DNA from: Pilimelia terevasa
GTDB taxonomy: Bacteria; Actinomycetota; Actinomycetes; Mycobacteriales; Micromonosporaceae
Length of the DNA: 64,000 nucleotides
NCBI RefSeq assembly: GCF_014647915.1
Contig: NZ_BMQC01000001.1
Span: 248,001 to 312,000 of the forward strand
Reading direction: 5' to 3'
Part shown: piece by piece, positions 7,278 to 15,731 of the stretch
How positions within the stretch are numbered: position 1 is the first letter of the stretch
Layout: every line of letters begins with the position of its first letter
Translations under genes and position numbers: made by a program
The notes under the pieces: model-generated
The model's input: only the letters and a program-made list of their open reading frames with translations
Told to the model about the DNA's origin: nothing
The model's database searches: none

Positions 7278-7709
7278 ATGGCGTTCGACCCGGGATGGTG
7301 GACCGCGGGCTGCTGCTGGTGGTGGCGCGCCGCTGCCGGCCTGCTCCTCGCCCTGTCCGCGATCTGGCTCGCGTCGGCCGCGGCCCTGGCCATTCTCCGC
7401 CCCTCCGCGCGCACGCTCCGCGACGCCGCCCGCATCCTGCCCGACCTGCTCCGCCTGCTCGCGCGCCTCGCCGCCGACCGGTCGCTGCCCGCGTCGATCC
7501 GCCTGCGACTGGTCCTGCTACTGGCCTACCTCGCGTCGCCGGTCGACCTGGTGCCGGATTTCATCCCGGTCCTGGGTCACCTCGACGACGTCATCGTCGT
7601 CGTCCTGCTGGCCGTGGTCCGCCGGGCGGGGCTGGCGGCCCTCCGCGGGCACTGGCCCGGTACCGACGACGGCTTCGCCGCCCTCGCCCGCCTGTGCCCC
7701 GGTCCCTAG
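7278..7709 (+). CDS. DUF1232-type membrane protein
   Basis: 143 residues from ATG 7278 with GGGACGGA upstream. A transmembrane helix (about residues 13-38) is followed by the conserved DUF1232 block: SLPASIRLRLVLLLAYLASP then VDLVPDFIPVLGHLDD, in which the SPxDLxPDFIPxxGxxDD pattern is the family signature. Function of the family is unknown. The stop overlaps the convergent gene at 7706 by 4 bp. It is the first intact gene right of the tRNA-Tyr scar, so probably part of the host chromosome. Confidence 0.78.
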   Translation: MAFDPGWWTAGCCWWWRAAAGLLLALSAIWLASAAALAILRPSARTLRDAARILPDLLRLLARLAADRSLPASIRLRLVLLLAYLASPVDLVPDFIPVLGHLDDVIVVVLLAVVRRAGLAALRGHWPGTDDGFAALARLCPGP

Positions 7710-8308
7710 CGCACCCTTCCGACGGACTCCCCGCCCCGTGGACCGCGGCGCGCCTCCCGGCGCTGGGGGGCGTGGGTGGCGGTGCGGGTGGTGTCCGCGC
7801 AGAGGGCCGCGGAGCCCTGGCGGGCCGTGAGGTCGGTGCGCCCGCGCAGTTCGCGGCACAGCGCCTCGCGGTCGAGCAGGGCGCGCAGCCGGGGCAGGGC
7901 GACCTCGACCAGCAGGTCGGCGACGACCGGGCCGACCCCTTCGGCGTACGGCGAGTCGGTGATGACCCACCAGCCGCGGTCGGCGGCCCGGAACCGCGCC
8001 ACCAGCGGCGAGTCCAGGGACAGGTGCTCGCGCCACACGCCGTCGGCGGCGCGGGGTCCGCCGCGCGGGGCGCGCATCCCGCGCGTCGCGCGGAAGTCGA
8101 GCCAGGCGGCGGGGGCGACGGCGAGCGTGACCTGGAACTGGACCTCGATCCGGCTGCTCGCGGGCGAGGTGCGCAGCTCGACGATGCCGTGGTCGCCGGC
8201 CGGGGTGCGCAGCGACCACCGCCCGCGGGAGCCGCGCAGGCCCGCCTCCCGCAGGGCGGGGCCGATGACGTCGCGGAGCATCGCGCGGTACGACTCAAGC
8301 GCTGACAC
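7706..8308 (-). CDS. DUF4304-like protein
   Basis: 200 residues from GTG 8308 (AGGAAGG 12 nt upstream, rather far). Early residues read ALESYRAMLRDVIGPALREA followed by GLRGSRGRWSL, then a beta-rich [20 protein letters not shown], the layout of DUF4304 proteins (helix, 'G-hydrophobic-x', then beta strands). The last 35 residues are Arg-rich and poorly ordered. No catalytic motif is visible. Family assignment from memory of the pattern, moderate certainty. Confidence 0.55.
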   Translation of the reverse strand: MSALESYRAMLRDVIGPALREAGLRGSRGRWSLRTPAGDHGIVELRTSPASSRIEVQFQVTLAVAPAAWLDFRATRGMRAPRGGPRAADGVWREHLSLDSPLVARFRAADRGWWVITDSPYAEGVGPVVADLLVEVALPRLRALLDREALCRELRGRTDLTARQGSAALCADTTRTATHAPQRREARRGPRGGESVGRVR

Positions 8309-8728
8309 GTGCGGACTGCACCTTCCTGGTTCGACGGTGGGACGCGCCGGGCGGCCGGACGCGCGTCGGTGAGCGGGACCGTGGCCCCCGGTCCATAGAC
8401 GCACGCCGTACCCGAACGGATCCGCCCTTCCGCGACGGATGTGCCTTGTGTGGGGTACGGCTGTCCACGGGGCTCCCGCCCGAAATGTCCGTACGGGGGG
8501 CGGGTGACCGCTGTGCAGGGTCCACCGATCGGCCAGACTTGGCACTCCGCGGTGTCGGACGGCGCCTCGGACACTACGGCCCTCAGGGAGCATGTGGCAC
8601 GATCGAGCCTGCTAGAGAACCGGCCACCTGGCCGGCGCCGATCCCCCGCAATACAGCTCTCCGCCGGCCGTGTTCCGCGGAGCCCCGGTCCTCGGCGCAC
8701 CAGCCGCAACGCACGACAGGAGTTCACG
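8309..8728. other. Intergenic stretch without a supported gene
   Basis: 420 bp between the divergent genes at 8308 and 8729. It should hold promoters for both, but no convincing -35/-10 pair, repeat or structured RNA stands out. Open frames crossing it are composition artefacts. Confidence 0.5.
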
Positions 8729-8932
8729 ATGCGCGACAGCAGGATCGGTCGCAAGGCCGGGCGCGCCGCCCTCATCGCCGCCGCCGTGCTGGGCCTCTCC
8801 GTCGTGGGTGTGGCCGTTGCGTCGGCCCAGTCCGGAGACCGCGGCACCAGCAGCACCGACGAGCGCGGCGAGAAGCAGGACCGCCCGGTCACCGACTCGC
8901 GGAACCCGTTCCGCGACATTGACTGGATGTGA
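8729..8932 (+). CDS. Small exported protein, 67 aa
   Basis: ATG 8729 has AGGAG 6 nt upstream. The N-terminus has a positively charged start (MRDSRIGRKAGR), a hydrophobic core (AALIAAAVLGLSVVGVAVAS) and a likely signal peptidase site after ASA, leaving a mature peptide of about 34 mostly charged residues (DRGTSSTDERGEKQDRPVTD) ending in DIDWM. No known family. It is 54 bp upstream of the GGDEF-EAL gene on the same strand. Confidence 0.6.
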   Translation: MRDSRIGRKAGRAALIAAAVLGLSVVGVAVASAQSGDRGTSSTDERGEKQDRPVTDSRNPFRDIDWM

Positions 8933-8986
8933 CCCCGACCGGCCACTGCCGGCCGACCGGTACGACGCGAAGCGTGGGGGCTGCCC

Positions 8987-11509
8987 GTGTCCAGACCCGT
9001 CGTCGCTGAGTCGCGTCCGCCACAGCTCATCTGGCTGGTCACGGGCACGCTCGCCGTCATCGCGGCCATCCTCACGGCGGTCGCCACCGGGTATGACGGC
9101 GTACCCGCTCTCCGCCACTGGCAGGAGGCCGCCGCCCTGCTCGTCCTGTTCGTCGCCGCCGACGCCGCCTACCTGCGGGTCGACTTCCGGCGCCAGGTCT
9201 TCAGCATCAACATCTCCGAGCTGCCGCTCGTCCTCGCGCTCGCCATGCTGCCCCCGGTGCCGGTCATCGTCATCCGGCTGGCCGCCGCCGCGCTGATCTA
9301 CCTGTTCCGCGGGCGGCTGGGCGCCACGGCGATCAAGCAGTGGTTCAACTTCTTCACCAAGGCCGCCTGCACCAGCGCCGCGGCGGTGATCGTCGCCGCG
9401 TACCAGCCGCTGAAGGTCGCCGAGGTGCGGAGCTGGCTCGTGCTGGTCGGCGCGGTGCTCGTGCACATCGTGCTGATGATCGCGAGCAACTCCGCGGTAC
9501 TGGCCATCGCCCACGGCCGGCGCGCCCGCCGCGACATCACCGCCATGGCCGTGCCGGCGCTGGCCGTCGGGGCCGTGAACACCACCCTCGGCCTCGTCGT
9601 CCTGCTGGTTCTTGAGCAGAGCGCGTGGGCGACGATCCTGCTCGTCGTCCTGGTGGTGTCGTTCGTCCTGGCCTACCGGTCGTACTCGCGGTTCATGCGC
9701 CAGCACCACCGGTTGCAGGAGCTGTACGACCTCACCGCCCACGTCCGCGAGACCCGCCTCGAAGCGACCCTCTACGACCGCCTGCTGCACGGCACCCGCC
9801 AGATGCTGCGCGCCCAGTACGCCACCCTGTGGCTGCCGGCCGACCGCCGGCACCCGGAGGTCCTGCTCACCTCCAAGATCGACGTACCGGGCCTCATCGA
9901 CCTGCCCGGTACCCCCGACGCCCTGCGCCGGTACGCGGTCGGGCGGGGGAGCACCGTGGCGGTCGGCGCCAACTTCGAGGCGCCCGCCGACCTGGGCCTG
10001 CGGGTCTCCACCGACGCGATCCTGGTACCGCTGCGCTCGGGACCCGTCGTCATCGGCTGCATCGAGGTGGCCGGGCGGATCGGCGAGGTCAACTCGTTCC
10101 ACCCCGAGGACGTCCGGCTGCTGGAGACCCTCGCCGCGCACGTCGGCGTCGCCGTGGAGAACTCCCGGCTCGTCGACCGGCTGCGCTTCGACGCCTACCA
10201 CGACGCCCTCACCGGGCTGCCCAACCGCCGCCGGATCCTCCAGGCGCTGGAGGAGTCGGTGAAGTTCCGCGCGCCCGGCGAGGTCGTGGCGGTCCTGCTG
10301 TTCGACGTCGACGGCCTGCGCGACGTCAACGACTCCCTGGGCCACGCCGCCGGTGACAAGCTGCTCGTGGAGGTCTCCCGGCGGCTGCGCGAGCTGGCGC
10401 CGCCCGCGGCCCTGGTGGGGCGCCTCGGCAGCGACGAGTTCGTGGTGACGCTGCGGGTGGAGAACGTGGAGGCGGCCGCCGCGCTCGCCGGTGAGCTGCG
10501 CGGGCAGCTACGGGTGCCGATGGACTTCGGCGCCCTCACCCTCGACGTCGACACCGCGGTCGGCGTGGTCGTGCACCCGGACCACGGCAGCGACCCCGCC
10601 ACCCTGATCCAGCGGGCGGACGTGGCCGCGCGGGCGGCCGAGCTGATCCCGGCCGGCGTCCAGACGTTCAACCCGGCACTGGAGTCGCGCTCGGCGCGCC
10701 GCCTCGGGCTGGCCAACGACCTGCGCCGCGCCATCGACCAGGACGAGCTGGAGATCTACTTCCAGCCGCAGGTCTCGCTGCGCGACCGGCACCTCGTGGG
10801 CGTCGAGTGCCTGGCCCGCTGGGAGCACCCCACGCACGGCTCGGTGGACCCCGAGGACTTCGTGGCCGTCGCCGAGCACACCGGCCAGCTCAGCCGGCTC
10901 ACCGAGGCGGTACTCAAGGAGGGGCTGCGGCGGTGTCGCCAGTGGGCGGACGCCGGCCGCCCACTCCAGGTGGCCGTGAACCTGTCCTCGCGGACCCTGG
11001 TGGACGCCACCTTCCCGGACCGGGTCGAGGCGCTCATCCGGGAGTTCGGCGTGGACCCCGCGCGCGTGACGTTCGAGGTGGCCGAGGACTCCGGCGCGCC
11101 GGACCGCCCCATGCCGATGCTCCAGCGGCTGCACGAGATCGGCGTACAGCTCTCGGTGGACGACTTCGGCACCGGCTACTCCTCCCTGTCCTACCTGCGC
11201 CGCCTGCCGGTGCAGGAGGTGAAGATCGACCGCAACTTCGTCCAGGGCATGGCCACCGACCCCGGCGACCTGGCGATCGTCCGCGCGGTGGTCGACCTGG
11301 CCCGGCACTTCGGCCTGACCGTGGTGGCCGAGGGCGTGGAGAGCGAGCTCACCCTGGACCTGCTGCGCGAGATCGGCTGCGACGTCGGCCAGGGCTTCCT
11401 GTTCAGCCGGCCGCTGCCGTACGAGCGGCTGGAGGCGTGGCTGGGGCAGCAGACGGAGCCGGAGCGTACGCCGGCCGGCGAGGTCCGCCGTCTGCGCGCG
11501 GTGCCTTAG
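8987..11509 (+). CDS. Membrane GAF-GGDEF-EAL protein (c-di-GMP turnover)
   Basis: 840 residues from GTG 8987 (GGGGG upstream). Residues 12-235 hold about six transmembrane helices; a GAF domain lies at about 250-395; GGDEF at 402-560 (HDALTGLPNRR substrate helix, signature GSDEF at 481-485); EAL at 580-825. In the EAL domain the first motif is ECL (607-609), but the metal/catalytic residues are present: N in VNLSS, DDFGTG (725-730), K746 and E782/E785. So phosphodiesterase activity is likely, while cyclase activity is doubtful because the second Gly of GGDEF is Ser (inference). c-di-GMP controls development through BldD in related actinomycetes (established). Followed by a terminator hairpin. 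Confidence 0.88.
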   Translation: MSRPVVAESRPPQLIWLVTGTLAVIAAILTAVATGYDGVPALRHWQEAAALLVLFVAADAAYLRVDFRRQVFSINISELPLVLALAMLPPVPVIVIRLAAAALIYLFRGRLGATAIKQWFNFFTKAACTSAAAVIVAAYQPLKVAEVRSWLVLVGAVLVHIVLMIASNSAVLAIAHGRRARRDITAMAVPALAVGAVNTTLGLVVLLVLEQSAWATILLVVLVVSFVLAYRSYSRFMRQHHRLQELYDLTAHVRETRLEATLYDRLLHGTRQMLRAQYATLWLPADRRHPEVLLTSKIDVPGLIDLPGTPDALRRYAVGRGSTVAVGANFEAPADLGLRVSTDAILVPLRSGPVVIGCIEVAGRIGEVNSFHPEDVRLLETLAAHVGVAVENSRLVDRLRFDAYHDALTGLPNRRRILQALEESVKFRAPGEVVAVLLFDVDGLRDVNDSLGHAAGDKLLVEVSRRLRELAPPAALVGRLGSDEFVVTLRVENVEAAAALAGELRGQLRVPMDFGALTLDVDTAVGVVVHPDHGSDPATLIQRADVAARAAELIPAGVQTFNPALESRSARRLGLANDLRRAIDQDELEIYFQPQVSLRDRHLVGVECLARWEHPTHGSVDPEDFVAVAEHTGQLSRLTEAVLKEGLRRCRQWADAGRPLQVAVNLSSRTLVDATFPDRVEALIREFGVDPARVTFEVAEDSGAPDRPMPMLQRLHEIGVQLSVDDFGTGYSSLSYLRRLPVQEVKIDRNFVQGMATDPGDLAIVRAVVDLARHFGLTVVAEGVESELTLDLLREIGCDVGQGFLFSRPLPYERLEAWLGQQTEPERTPAGEVRRLRAVP

Positions 11510-11514
11510 CGTTT

Positions 11515-11549
11515 CCCCTGGTCGGAGGCCGGTTCTGCGCGACCGGGGG
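11515..11549 (+). terminator. Terminator hairpin after the GGDEF-EAL gene
   Basis: Ten-base-pair stem (11515-11524 with 11540-11549, one G-T pair) with a 15-nt loop, 5 nt after the stop codon; no T-run. Confidence 0.55.
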
Positions 11550-11645
11550 ATCTGGTTTCCGTGTCCGTGTACGGTTGTGTACGCTTACCACTGCACGCCG
11601 GGGCGGCCCCATGTTCGGGGCCGCGTTGAGACAGTCCGGCGCTGC

Positions 11646-11721
11646 GCCCCCTTAGCTCAGTCGGCAGAGCGTCTCCATGGTAAGGAGAAGGTCTACGGTT
11701 CGATTCCGTAAGGGGGCTCCA
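11646..11721 (+). tRNA. tRNA-Thr (GGT)
   Basis: Acceptor GCCCCCT (11646-11652) pairs with AGGGGGC (11711-11717). The anticodon stem TCTCC/GGAGA encloses ATGGTAA, giving anticodon GGT. The T-arm carries GGTTCGATTCC. Discriminator T is followed by encoded CCA (11719-11721). Confidence 0.95.
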
Positions 11722-11777
11722 AATCCAGGTCGCCGCTCGTAGTTCCTACGGCTAGTTTCTACGGCGTCCTGGTTCGC

Positions 11778-11850
11778 GGCGGTGTAGCTCAGATGGTAGA
11801 GCAAACGGCTCATAATCGTTGTGTCGCCGGTTCAAGTCCGGCCACCGCTA
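11778..11850 (+). tRNA. tRNA-Met (CAT), elongator type
   Basis: Acceptor GGCGGTG (11778-11784) pairs with CACCGCT (11843-11849), the first pair being G-T. Anticodon loop CTCATAA gives CAT. The GGCGG start, rather than the CGCGG start of initiator tRNA, marks it as the elongator. Ends in discriminator A; CCA is not encoded. Confidence 0.93.
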
Positions 11851-11893
11851 CGGCGACGTCCCGGACGTCGACGGGGTTCTGTGGACCCCGGTT

Positions 11894-11923
11894 TTGCACC
11901 GCAGCGTCGCCAGGGTCTAGTCT
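11894..11923 (+). promoter_or_regulatory. Candidate promoter for rpmG
   Basis: TTGCAC (11894-11899), an 18-bp spacer, then TAGTCT (11918-11923), 42 bp before the rpmG start. Fits the housekeeping sigma consensus; not tested. Confidence 0.45.
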
Positions 11924-11965
11924 GGTACGCCGTTAGATAAGACTGCGCGAGGAAGGCACCCCGCC

Positions 11966-12133
11966 GTGGCCAAGGCGACCGACGTCCGTCCCAAGATCAC
12001 TATGGCGTGTGTGGAGTGCAAGGAGCGCAACTACATCACGCGTAAGAACCGCCGCAACGACCCGGACCGCATCGAGCTGAAGAAGTTCTGCCCCCGCTGC
12101 GGCAAGCACCAGGCGCACCGCGAAACCCGCTGA
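11966..12133 (+). CDS. rpmG: 50S ribosomal protein L33
   Basis: GTG 11966 preceded by GAGGAAGG opens a 55-residue protein beginning [20 protein letters not shown]. Two CxxC pairs (CVEC at 15-18, CPRC at 42-45) make it the zinc-binding (C+) form of L33. Length is normal. It stands between tRNA-Met and hadA, its usual actinobacterial place, and is followed by a strong terminator, so it is transcribed alone. Confidence 0.95.
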   Translation: MAKATDVRPKITMACVECKERNYITRKNRRNDPDRIELKKFCPRCGKHQAHRETR

Positions 12134-12151
12134 GCGCGCCCCGGACGCACC

Positions 12152-12191
12152 ACGGACGCCCCCGGTCGAAACAAGAGCCGGGGGCGTCCGT
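12152..12191 (+). terminator. Terminator after rpmG
   Basis: Perfect 14-bp stem ACGGACGCCCCCGG (12152-12165) with its complement at 12178-12191, loop of 12 nt, 18 nt after the rpmG stop. Confidence 0.8.
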
Positions 12192-12336
12192 CTGTCCGCC
12201 GGAGCTGCGGGACTGTCGGGCCAGAGCCTCATCGCCACCTTGCCGCCTCGCGGGTCGCGGCAGGCCGACGTGGGCGTGCCGCGACCGGGGCGGCCCTCCC
12301 GGTCGGTCGCCCGGCGTGCCGGTAGGGTGGGCAGCC

Positions 12337-12783
12337 ATGCCACTGGACCCCGCGCTCGCCGGCCGCAGCTATCCGCCGGCCCCGCCGTACCAGGTCGGCC
12401 GCGAGAAGATCCGCGAGTTCGCCACCGCGATCGGCGCCGCCGACCCCGTCCACCACGACGTCGACGCCGCGCGCGCGCTCGGGCACCTGGACCTGGTCGC
12501 CCCGCCGACGTTCGCCATCGTGATCTCCGGCGCCTCCCTGCACCAGGTGTACGGCGACCCCGAGCTGGCCCTGGACTTCAGCCGCGTCGTCCACGGCGAC
12601 CAGCGTTTCGTCCACACCCGCCCGATCCACGCCGGCGACGAGATCGTCTGCGTGCACCACGTCGAGGAGATCACGGTGCGCGGCGGGCACAGTTTCCTGA
12701 CCACCCGCTCGGCCCTGCGCACGGCGTCCGGCGAGCCGGTCGCCGACGCGTACGCCAAGCTCGTCGTCCGCGGGGAGGACTGA
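12337..12783 (+). CDS. hadA: MaoC-like (R)-hydroxyacyl dehydratase subunit, HadA type
   Basis: 148 residues from ATG 12337 (GTAGGGTGGG upstream; an in-frame ATG 21 bp earlier has no better site). It is an N-terminal MaoC-dehydratase half: GRSYPPAPPYQVGREKIREF, then ADPVHHDVDAA, a degenerate D-x-x-P-x-H, and APPTFAIV. In mycobacteria HadA is the non-catalytic, substrate-binding partner of HadB in the FAS-II dehydratase (established). The next gene starts 1 bp after the stop, so they are co-translated. Here, in an organism outside mycolic-acid producers, the substrate is unknown. Confidence 0.82.
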   Translation: MPLDPALAGRSYPPAPPYQVGREKIREFATAIGAADPVHHDVDAARALGHLDLVAPPTFAIVISGASLHQVYGDPELALDFSRVVHGDQRFVHTRPIHAGDEIVCVHHVEEITVRGGHSFLTTRSALRTASGEPVADAYAKLVVRGED

Positions 12784-12784
12784 G

Positions 12785-13198
12785 ATGGAGCACCTGCCCA
12801 CCCGGACGTTCCGGGTGACCCGGGCCGACCTGGTCCGGTACGCCGGGGCCGCCGGCGACTTCAACCCCATCCACTGGAGCGACCGGGTGGCCGCGTCCGT
12901 GGGCCTGCCCGGCGTCATCGCCCACGGGATGCTGACGATGGCGCTGGCCGGCCGCGCGGTGACCGCGTGGGTCGGCCGCGCCGACGCCGTCGCCGAGTAC
13001 GGGGTGCGCTTCGCCCGGCCCGTGGTCGTCCCGGACGACCCCGAGGGAGCCGTCCTGACCGTGGACGGCGTCCGCCGCCCGGCGGACGCCGCGGGGCTCA
13101 CCCGGGTCGACCTGACGGTCTCCTGCGCGGGCGAGAAGGTCCTGGCGCAGGCCCGGGCGCTGGTCCGGTGGCCCGTGGAGACGGGCGATCAGGGGTAA
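12785..13198 (+). CDS. hadB: MaoC-like (R)-hydroxyacyl dehydratase subunit, HadB type
   Basis: 137 residues. The catalytic hydratase-2 motif is intact: GDFNPIHWSD (Asp and His) followed by GLPGVIAHGMLTMAL. A hot-dog fold is expected, forming a heterodimer with the preceding HadA. No third subunit (hadC) follows; the next gene is tRNA-Trp. The pair sits between rpmG and secE as in mycobacteria, which supports orthology. Reaction: dehydration of 3-hydroxyacyl thioesters to trans-2-enoyl thioesters. Confidence 0.85.
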   Translation: MEHLPTRTFRVTRADLVRYAGAAGDFNPIHWSDRVAASVGLPGVIAHGMLTMALAGRAVTAWVGRADAVAEYGVRFARPVVVPDDPEGAVLTVDGVRRPADAAGLTRVDLTVSCAGEKVLAQARALVRWPVETGDQG

Positions 13199-13209
13199 CA
13201 TCCGCCCGG

Positions 13210-13239
13210 TTGGGAAACTCCTGGCGCAACCCGTACACT
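13210..13239 (+). promoter_or_regulatory. Candidate promoter for tRNA-Trp/secE/nusG
   Basis: TTGGGA (13210-13215), 18-bp spacer, TACACT (13234-13239). The predicted start near 13246 would give a leader of about 90 nt before the tRNA and could read on into secE. Confidence 0.5.
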
Positions 13240-13334
13240 GGTCCGCCGTGGGGCTGATACCCCTGCTCCGGCATGTCTGAGGGACGGGTCGCGTACCGCC
13301 GTCCGGTCTGCGCGGTGTAGGTTCACTCCCACCT

Positions 13335-13407
13335 AGGGGTGTGGCGCAATTGGCAGCGCAGCGGTCTCCAAAACCGCAGGTTGCAGGTTCGAGTCCTGTC
13401 GCCCCTG
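13335..13407 (+). tRNA. tRNA-Trp (CCA)
   Basis: Acceptor AGGGGTG (13335-13341) pairs with CGCCCCT (13400-13406); anticodon loop CTCCAAA within GCGGT/ACCGC gives CCA; discriminator G; 3' CCA not encoded. Location before secE is the conserved one. Confidence 0.95.
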
Positions 13408-13586
13408 CGCCTAGGGCCGGACGGCCTCCGGGCGTCCGCACCGCCGGTCACGGCGGGGCGGACGGCACGGGAGCCGTCGCGGGACCGCGGGTCGCCGCGG
13501 TTCCGACGCGCGTCACGGCCCGCCGGGGTTATGGCGGGCGGCCGGCGTGACGGCGCGACAGACACCCCGCGATGGAAGAGGGCGAA

Positions 13587-13928
13587 GTGGCCGAGAACAA
13601 GCGGCGCGGCGAGGAGCCCGCGGACGAGCAGTTCGACGATCTTGAGGGCGCCGACCCGGCTGCCGACGACGACAAGGTCGAGGCCGTCGCGGAGCCCGCC
13701 GACTCCAAGGAGTCGAAGAAGGACACCGGTCGGGTGGGTCTGTTCGGCCGCCTCGGCAGGTTCGTCCGTGAGATCGTCGCCGAGCTGCGTAAGGTCATCT
13801 GGCCTACGCGCAAGGAGCTCGTGACGTACACCGGCGTGGTGATCGTCTTCCTGTCGATCATGACCGCCATCGTCGTCGGACTGGACTACGGCTTCGCCAA
13901 GGGCGTCCTGGCCCTCTTCGGCAAGTAG
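13587..13928 (+). CDS. secE: Preprotein translocase subunit SecE
   Basis: 113 residues if started at GTG 13587 (GAAGAGGG just upstream; an ATG at 13572 would add five residues but lacks a ribosome binding site). A charged, acidic N-terminal half precedes the SecE core: FVREIVAELRKVIWPTRKEL with the conserved W-P-T/S-R motif, then one transmembrane helix VVIVFLSIMTAIVVGLDYGF. It forms the SecYEG channel with SecY (41842). Single helix is normal for actinobacteria. nusG follows after 24 bp. Confidence 0.93.
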   Translation: MAENKRRGEEPADEQFDDLEGADPAADDDKVEAVAEPADSKESKKDTGRVGLFGRLGRFVREIVAELRKVIWPTRKELVTYTGVVIVFLSIMTAIVVGLDYGFAKGVLALFGK

Positions 13929-13952
13929 CAACCCGGACGGAAGTGAGCGAGC

Positions 13953-14954
13953 GTGCCTGAGTACGACGAGACCGCCCAGGTCGACGACGGAGCGTCGGTG
14001 ACCGCTGACGCTCCGTCTGCCGCGGGGCAGTCGGAAGCCGCCGAGGTGGAGCCCACCCGCGCGGACGCGGACTCGACGCCCGCCACGGAGCTGCCGGTCG
14101 ACGAGGCGTCCGCCGAGAGTGTCGCCGACCAGGTCGACCAGGTCGGGGACCCCGCCGCGGCCGCTCTGGCCGAGGACTCCGCCGACGGGACGGAACCCGC
14201 CGACGGGACCGAGCCCGCCGAAGTCGAGCCCGCCGAAGCGGACACGGACACGGACATCGACGCCTCGGCGGACGGTGACCCCCACGCCGACGCCGCCGGT
14301 GTGGCGGACGGCGATGCCGCGGAGGCTGCGGACGGCGATGCCGCCCCGGCCGTCGAGGAGGACTTCGACCCTGTCGCGGCGCTGCGCGCGAAGCTGCGGT
14401 TCGCCCCGGGCGAGTGGTACGTCGTGCACTCCTACGCCGGCTACGAGAACAAGGTCAAGACCAACCTGGAGACCCGGATCACCTCCCTCGACATGGAGGA
14501 GTTCATCTACCAGGTCGAGGTGCCGACCCGCGACGAGATCGAGGTCAAGAACGGCAAGCGCCTCCAGGTCCAGAACAAGGTCTTCCCGGGCTACCTGCTG
14601 GTGCGGATGGAGCTGTCCCCGGAGTCGTACTCCTGCGTCCGCAACACCCCGGGCGTCACCGGCTTCGTCGGCGCGACGGACCGGGCCGACCGCCCCGCCC
14701 CGCTGAGCCTCGACGAGGTCATGAAGTGGCTGGCCCCGGCGGTCGAGACCGAGACCAAGAAGAGCAAGCCCGAGGTCAAGGTCCTGGACTTCGAGGAGGG
14801 CGACTCGGTCACGGTCACCGACGGCGCCTTCGCGAGCCTGCCGGCGACGATCAGCGAGATCAACGCCGACCAGCAGAAGCTCAAGGTCCTGGTCTCGATC
14901 TTCGGCCGCGAGACGCCGGTCGAGCTGAACTTCAACCAGGTGGCCAAGATCTGA
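13953..14954 (+). CDS. nusG: Transcription termination/antitermination protein NusG with long acidic N-terminus
   Basis: 333 residues from GTG 13953. The NusG core starts near residue 152 ([23 protein letters not shown] domain) and ends with a KOW domain ([20 protein letters not shown]). NGN binds RNA polymerase, KOW binds Rho or ribosomal S10. The first 150 residues are an extension of Asp/Glu/Ala/Thr with short repeats (DGTEPA twice, ADGDAAE twice) and no hydrophobic segment. Short acidic extensions are known in actinobacterial NusG; this one nearly doubles the protein. Follows secE by 24 bp; a hairpin ends the unit. Confidence 0.93.
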   Translation: MPEYDETAQVDDGASVTADAPSAAGQSEAAEVEPTRADADSTPATELPVDEASAESVADQVDQVGDPAAAALAEDSADGTEPADGTEPAEVEPAEADTDTDIDASADGDPHADAAGVADGDAAEAADGDAAPAVEEDFDPVAALRAKLRFAPGEWYVVHSYAGYENKVKTNLETRITSLDMEEFIYQVEVPTRDEIEVKNGKRLQVQNKVFPGYLLVRMELSPESYSCVRNTPGVTGFVGATDRADRPAPLSLDEVMKWLAPAVETETKKSKPEVKVLDFEEGDSVTVTDGAFASLPATISEINADQQKLKVLVSIFGRETPVELNFNQVAKI

Positions 14955-14973
14955 CACCGGCCCGTACCCGAGC

Positions 14974-15014
14974 GAGGATTTCCCGCGGTTTCGACCAGAG
15001 CGCGGGGAATCCTC
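14974..15014 (+). terminator. Terminator after secE-nusG
   Basis: 14-bp stem (14974-14987 with 15001-15014, one G-T pair), 13-nt loop, 20 nt after the nusG stop. The rest of the gap to rplK should carry its promoter; TAGATT at 15059-15064 is a possible -10 but has no good -35. Confidence 0.6.
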
Positions 15015-15232
15015 TCCTCGTCTCGGGGGCCGGGTGCGGGCCCGTGCGGCGGGCGCGGTAGATTGGAACGTCGGTCTGCGCTCCGTACGGCCGGCGTGAA
15101 CACGCTCCACCGCACGCACGCTCCATCACCGCACGCAGGCGCCGCTGCCCGTCAACCGGGGCGTCGTCGCGCGCCGCACCATCCCGAGCACCGTCACCGC
15201 AGCTCATCGACTGCCCAGATCAGGACGAGGAC

Positions 15233-15664
15233 ATGCCTCCGAAGAAGAAGCTGGTCAAGACCTTCACGCTCCAGCTCCCGGCGGGTCAGGCCACCCCGGC
15301 TCCGCCGGTCGGCCCGGCGCTGGGTCAGCACGGCGTGAACATCATGGAGTTCTGCAAGGCCTACAACGCGCAGACCGAAGGCCAGCGGGGCGACATCGTC
15401 CCGGCCGAGATCAGCGTGTACGAGGACCGCTCCTTCACCTTCGCGCTGAAGACCCCGCCCGCCGCCCGGCTGCTGCTCAAGGCCGCCGGCGTGCCCAAGG
15501 GCTCCGGCGTGCCGCACACCGACAAGGTCGGTTCGGTCACCCGCGCCCAGCTCCGCGAGATCGCCGAGCGCAAGAAGGCCGACCTGAACGCCAACGACGT
15601 CGACCAGGCCGAGAAGATCATCGCCGGCACCGCCCGGTCGATGGGCCTGACCGTCACCGACTGA
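15233..15664 (+). CDS. rplK: 50S ribosomal protein L11
   Basis: 143 residues from ATG 15233. Begins [20 protein letters not shown] and contains the [19 protein letters not shown] loop that, with 23S rRNA, forms the GTPase-associated centre and the thiostrepton-binding site; no unusual residue is seen there. C-terminal RNA-binding domain ([20 protein letters not shown]) intact. rplA follows after 67 bp; normal length. Confidence 0.97.
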   Translation: MPPKKKLVKTFTLQLPAGQATPAPPVGPALGQHGVNIMEFCKAYNAQTEGQRGDIVPAEISVYEDRSFTFALKTPPAARLLLKAAGVPKGSGVPHTDKVGSVTRAQLREIAERKKADLNANDVDQAEKIIAGTARSMGLTVTD

Positions 15665-15731
15665 CCTTCCCGACATGTGGGAGGGCGCGCCCCGCGCGGT
15701 GCGCGTCCGCCATTGACCACAGGAGTTACCG

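Noticed and set aside
11726-11775. Imperfect repeat AGTTCCTACGG/AGTTTCTACGG between tRNA-Thr and tRNA-Met
   Set aside because: Short and imperfect; no function can be assigned.
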